NCBI GenBank assembly: GCA_023374045.1
Contig: CM041780.1
Coordinates: 38,331,030 to 38,395,029, forward strand
DNA: 64,000 nucleotides
Direction: 5' to 3'
Origin: Limonium bicolor
Taxonomy: Eukaryota; Streptophyta; Magnoliopsida; Caryophyllales; Plumbaginaceae
The notes beneath the pieces are model-generated. The model had not been told where the DNA came from and ran no database searches. It was given only the letters and a program-made list of their open reading frames with translations. This document shows positions 59,667-64,000 of the stretch, piece by piece (positions within the stretch are counted from its first letter, which is position 1; each line of letters begins with the position of its first letter). The position numbers and the translations under genes are program-made.

Positions 59667-60454
59667 GAAAACCGCTTAGCGTATGTTTGTGTACTGAGTA
59701 CATAAACTACGGTGTGCATAGCACAAAACAATTTGAGAATATGTTTTACATAAACATCTTGAGATAAATCATGGTTATTACACACAGAAGATGTGAATAC
59801 CATACATATTAAGTATCTATCTTGTTAACTCCGGTGTGAGTACAAGTTAAGAGAATTAAGAAAGAGGATTAAGGAGACTTAAGGAATAAGGAATATATGA
59901 GGTATAAGTCGATATGAGACTATGTGTGAGATAAGAATAAGATAACACTATGAGATATTATTTGATATGAGCATGAGGAAGGATATAGTAATGATATGTG
60001 GTATGAGACTGATATGGAATTTAGTAGGAATTTAAGTCTGGAGGTAGTTACTAAGAGATGAATTGGGAATGTTTGATGGACTGAGTCCACACTTTGGAGA
60101 TGTATTGATTATGATTAGAAGAACTAAAAAGATAGAAAATTGGACATGAGTGAATTACTGACGTTTGAAAATGACGTGGGAGGTGGAACTTGATTTTCTA
60201 GGGATCAAGGGAAACCGAACACAAATTGGAGTGGAAGGATGGTTCTACACTGATGCTGATCACATCAGGGTAGGATTATTCCTGAAACTCCCTACCAGTG
60301 GTCACAAGTAAATCACACTAAGGATAGAGGCCTTAGGATAAAAAAAATGAAATTGGAGTTGCTTGTATTTTTAATTAGAGGAATTATTCCTCACATGACC
60401 TCGTAAAAAGGATTACCTTTTTACTGAGTCTCGCCCATGAAGTCGAGGACGCAC

Positions 60455-60556
60455 GAGCCTTTGTCTTCGGACCGGTGACATGGGGAGAGCAGCGTGTTTT
60501 GTATTCTAGCCATGGTGACGAGGACGAATGAGCCATTGTCTACGGACCGGTGACAT
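60455..60556 (+). repeat. Duplicated A/C-shared block
   Basis: GAGCCTTTGTCTTCGG plus ACCGGTGACATG at 60455-60482 and an imperfect copy at 60529-60556, both after CGAGGACG. A has one clear copy (5269-5296). Confidence 0.75.
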
Positions 60557-60769
60557 GGGAGAATACGTCGGAAGTTGTGCGAATGTTTTAATCATCAAAA
60601 GGAACAAAAGGAATTTTGAGTGCTACACATGCTTAAGCATGTTGTGTGATATTTAAGTATAAGAATGTGGAGGATCCAATGATCCAATGAGATTAAGTAT
60701 ACATAAGTATGATCTATATGATCTAAGGAATGAGGTAAGACATGTATTCTAATGAGATAAGATGCATGG

Positions 60770-60805
60770 GAACTTTGGGGACAAAGTTCTTTTAGGGGGG
60801 TAGAT
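60770..60805 (+). other. Element C PPT with adjoining hairpin
   Basis: GAACTTTG-GGGA-CAAAGTTC perfect 8-bp stem (60770-60789) directly before TTTTAGGGGGGTAGAT (60790-60805), which abuts the right LTR. Confidence 0.88.
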
Positions 60806-63800
60806 TGAAATACCCCAAACCTAAGTATGCTAAGTAAACATCAAATCATGATGTATTAAGGCTAAAATATGCCTTAGAAAGATTGGTAGACAATTCTAAC
60901 CAAGGAAAACACAAGAAAGTGCCTTAAAGGCAATCAGGGCAAAAGCGTGCTCTAAGCTTGGAGAGATTGGGTGAGTACCCAAATATCATGATAAGACCTT
61001 AGTAATATCCTAATGGTCATTTTAAATCAATTAGCAAAGAAACCAAGCTTGAAAACAAGTTAAAACACAAAATGTGCTTTAAGAAGTCTTAAAGCACATT
61101 TTTGAGAAATTGTCTTAGAATTGAGTTTTGAGTGGCTAAATGTCCATCATTACTCTTTAATCAACATGTGTACTAATTAGTATCACATTTGGAGGTCTAA
61201 ATCAATGGGAAATCAAAAATTTCCCGATTATGTGCCTTGATTAGTGAATAGTAACTATTTAGTGCTAGTTTAAGTTTTAATCAATATAAGTCAATTAATT
61301 GGTCAACAAAGACCATGTTGGCCTTATATTAAGAGGGTGGCCGGTTTTTTTTTAAGTGGGGAGTCACCACATGAGTCACCATAAGTAGTCAAATAGAAAG
61401 GAAAAGAAGAGTAAGTAAGAAAGTTACTATTTGCTTTATTAAAGCAAATATCACATATTAGCCACCTTTCTTCCTCTCTCTCTTCATTTCTCCTTCCTTC
61501 CACGATTTTCTTTCTCCTTCCTTGCTCCAAACCGAGAGAGCTTCTTCCATGGGTGCTCCACCTTCAAATGCTCACCAAGTATTCATCTTTGCTCCAAATC
61601 AAAACTAAGTGTAGATTTCTCTTAGTTAGGCCAACCTATCTTCCTATCTTTTCAAATCTTTCAAAGCTCCATTTTGGTGCCATGAGAAAACTCCATTGAT
61701 GGGGGAAAATCAAGTTTGAAGAGCTCATTAGCTTCTCCATTCTCTTAAGGTAAGGAAAATGTAAGAAAAACCATGTTTCCACCATTCTACACATTACCGA
61801 AAATTCCTTCTCATGGGGATTCATTTTTATCCATTGTTCTAGCTTGACTCTATTCTCCAAGGGCTAGAGGAGGTCCTACTTAATTCATATCCAAGCTTGC
61901 TTTGAGAATCCAAGGTAAAACATTCAGTTTAATACCTTAGAACTATTTTTAACCTAGGGTTTACTCCTTAAGGTTAGTGTATTGATTAGTGCTCATATGA
62001 GTCATTGGTTATTGATTAGAACATTGGCAAGAGAAGTTTGAGTGGTGGCCGATATTCATTCAAGAAGAAGGTCTAAGGAGGAGTTAAGATAAGCTTGAGA
62101 AAACAAGGTAAAATGCTTACCTAATGGTGATTTAAGATTAAGGAATGAGTTTTAGATAAATACCAATGTGGCTTAGAGCTTACATTGTGTATTGGGTTAT
62201 ATAACCTAAGGAAAAAGAACTTAAACAAGCTTATGAACTTGTGATTAAGGAGCTAATGAGATGAGTTAGCAATATAAGTTTAAGGTGGATTTTAAGAGCA
62301 TTATAACTACTATGAGATTGATGAGTGTATTTGCAGGTTGAAAGCTTATACATGTGGGAAATTCAGTGTTTAAGTTTAAGTCATTTAAGGGCCTAAGAGC
62401 CATGTCATTTAAGAGCCTTAGTGCTATGCAATTTAAGATTATTGCACTATATTGAGTTATTAAGAATGAGTTGATTTGGATGAGGAAATTTGATGAGAAA
62501 GGACTTGGTGTGTGTGAGGTATTGTGTGAGAAAAACAATGCATTTGGGCATGAGATATACTAGAGGAGGAGCTATGGCAAAATTTGAGTAGAAAATAGTG
62601 TTTAGGTGAAGGTGGTGAATCAATATGACCTAGGATTTACTAGGAGTCATCATGAAGAATTTGAGTGGAAATGAGTTAACTAAGGAGTTCTTAAGGATGA
62701 GAATGACCTAGAATGGTCTATGAGGAATTTGAGTTTAGGTGGGTGTATTGACACACCAAAGTCATGAGATGAGGACTTGAATAAGTTTAAGGAGAAGTTG
62801 TAGCAAAGTTTAAGGAGAAGTATGATATGATGTTTAAGGTGATTAGATATATTCTAGGGATTTAATGACTAAGGAAGTACTAGGAATGTTCTATAGGTTG
62901 TCTTGATGAAAAAAGGGTGAAGTTAAGGTATTATAATGACTTAGGTATCACCATGGAAGATTTAAGAATCAAGAGAATGTATTTGAGTATTTAGGGCTTA
63001 GGCAAATGTTGGTGCATAACTAGGAAGGAAACAATGTGATGATGATGGAAGTTTAAACTTGTTAAGGAACTTTAAGTAAATGCATAAAAGAGTTTTAAAT
63101 GGTGAAAGATGCTTGGGAGATGATGTATTAGTGATGAGGGAAACATTTGGCTTAGTGGTTACATTAAGTATGAACCACCAAACCTAGGAAACCTACAGTG
63201 AGCTTATTACATGGATTACAAGGAAATGCATAATGACTAAGGTGGATTTTGATGGATGATTTAAGGTATTTAAAGGAGGGTATAAGGTGGGTTTAAGGTG
63301 CCAAGATGATGTTGGACCTATTAGGACACTTGTGGAAAAGTTTGGAATTGAAAGAGGCAATTTAAGAGGATGGTCTGTAGAGGACCGACCCAGGGTCCGA
63401 CCCAGTTCTGGGTCGGTCGGACCTTGTTAACCCAGCAGAAATGTTTCGGCAATAGACCGACCCATAAGGATGGGGTCGGTCGGTGGGTCGGTCGGGCAAG
63501 GTTTAAGTAGGAAAATGGGTTCGGTAAGGGACCGACCCAGAGGGTTTGGGTCGGTCGGTCTAGCTCTGGGTCGGTCGGATGGGTTCCAAAAGACGGAGGA
63601 GTTTCTGTAATGGACCGACCCAGGGGTTGGGTCGGTCGGTGGGTCGGTCGACCCTTAACACTTAGAAAAAAAAAGAAATTTCGAATTATAAGAATGGTAA
63701 TGGGTAATGAGGAATACCTTTGGTAGGGTGGTAATGATTAGGACCCTAAGAATTTAAGGGATTAAGTTAAGTTAAATATAAACTTGAAAGTGTAAGGTTA

Positions 63801-64000
63801 AGTTGTAAGATTAAGTGGTAAGACTTAAGAAGTGTTAGATTGGGAGTCATTAAGGGTTAAGTAAGTTAAGTAAGTTAAGTAAGTTAAGTAAGTTGAACTA
63901 AGTTAAGTGATTAACACCTAAAACTGAATGAATGTTTTAGGACTTGGGATTTGGACTCCGGAGGAGAGTAAGCAACCGAAACGACCAACGGTGAACGGTA
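60806..64000 (+). repeat. Element C 3' LTR (first 3.2 kb, cut by window end)
   Basis: Collinear with 50827-54050. Differences are mostly small indels. Contains the inverted-motif array (63383-63652) and GTTAAGTAA repeats (63855-63894). No gene. Confidence 0.95.
63383..63652. repeat. ACCGACCCA / TGGGTCGGTCGG inverted-motif array (C, 3' LTR)
   Basis: Counterpart of 53410-53682 with almost the same units. Confidence 0.85.

Larger units (their letters stand above)
55538..60805 (+). other. Element C internal region, no retroviral genes seen
   Basis: 5.3 kb with stops in all frames and no gag or pol signature; the longest frames (antisense, 56304-56669 and 55921-56286, about 120 codons each) match nothing I know. 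Notable are many short perfect palindromes: CGGTAATTACCG (55915), TGACAGTACTGTCA (56342), AGGCC-CGAC-GGCCT (about 56635), CGCTCG-GTAATG-CGAGCG (56807), AACATC/GATGTT (56953), TTCCTTAAGGAA (58524) and CTGGAA-GTGCA-TTCCAG (58536). PBS-proximal sequence resembles A. Probably non-coding RNA cargo with cis-acting sites. Confidence 0.7.
50827..64000 (+). mobile_element. Element C: non-autonomous LTR retrotransposon, relative of A; 3' end outside window
   Basis: Complete left LTR (50827-55537), tRNA-iMet PBS (55543), 5.3 kb internal region, PPT (60790-60805) and the first 3195 bases of the right LTR. Ends and replication sites match A and B, and internal sequence matches A in patches (PBS-proximal part, 56487-56513, 60178-60270, 60455-60482). 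No gag or pol domain. Inserted in E after ATGCT (50822-50826); the right duplication is beyond the window. Confidence 0.92.

Overview
The window is a slice of repeat-rich plant (seed plant, probably angiosperm) intergenic DNA. I see no single-copy host gene, tRNA, rRNA or CRISPR. Nearly every base belongs to one of five nested LTR retrotransposons, called A, B, C, E and F here. Plant origin is inferred from the families: a Tekay/Del-type chromovirus, a Sirevirus-type Ty1/copia element and an Ogre/Tat-like element with a tRNA-Arg primer site.

Layout. E is the oldest layer (26365-50826, + strand). It has an LTR, a tRNA-Arg primer binding site (PBS) and a non-coding internal region, then a second LTR, a second PBS and a second internal region. 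This LTR-internal-LTR-internal order suggests a recombined or tandem array. B (1-26364, + strand, start outside the window) sits in the first E LTR. It is a Ty3/gypsy chromovirus with 4.1 kb LTRs, gag, protease, reverse transcriptase, RNase H, integrase and chromodomain. A (309-14085, - strand) is nested in the 5' LTR of B with target duplication TTGGG. F (39252-47846, + strand) is a Sirevirus-like copia element in the second E LTR with target duplication TTATC. C (50827 to beyond 64000, + strand) is inserted in the second E internal region. A and C have LTR ends, PBS and polypurine tract (PPT) like those of B but about 5 kb of internal DNA without pol domains, so they look like non-autonomous relatives of B.

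Two things stand out. First, B carries an almost complete AlkB-type 2-oxoglutarate/Fe(II) dioxygenase between its gag zinc knuckles and its protease (17659-18395). Its HxD, distal His and RLNLTFR motifs are all readable, although three single-base frame changes interrupt it. The gag/AlkB part also appears to contain three short GT-AG introns. Second, A, B and C have diverged in sequence but keep the same small hairpins at replication sites. One arm of a perfect hairpin overlaps the PBS. A hairpin with a short G-rich loop sits directly before the PPT, and the hairpin plus PPT is repeated further upstream. Arrays of complementary CCGACCCA/TGGGTCGG arms lie inside every LTR. Several stems differ by paired changes between families, as expected if structure is selected.

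How the parts would work together: B could supply Gag-Pol to copy itself and, through shared LTR ends, PBS and PPT, to mobilise A and C. All coding regions contain frameshifts or stops as printed. LTR pairs differ largely by single-base and homopolymer indels, so some frameshifts may be base-calling errors rather than real decay.
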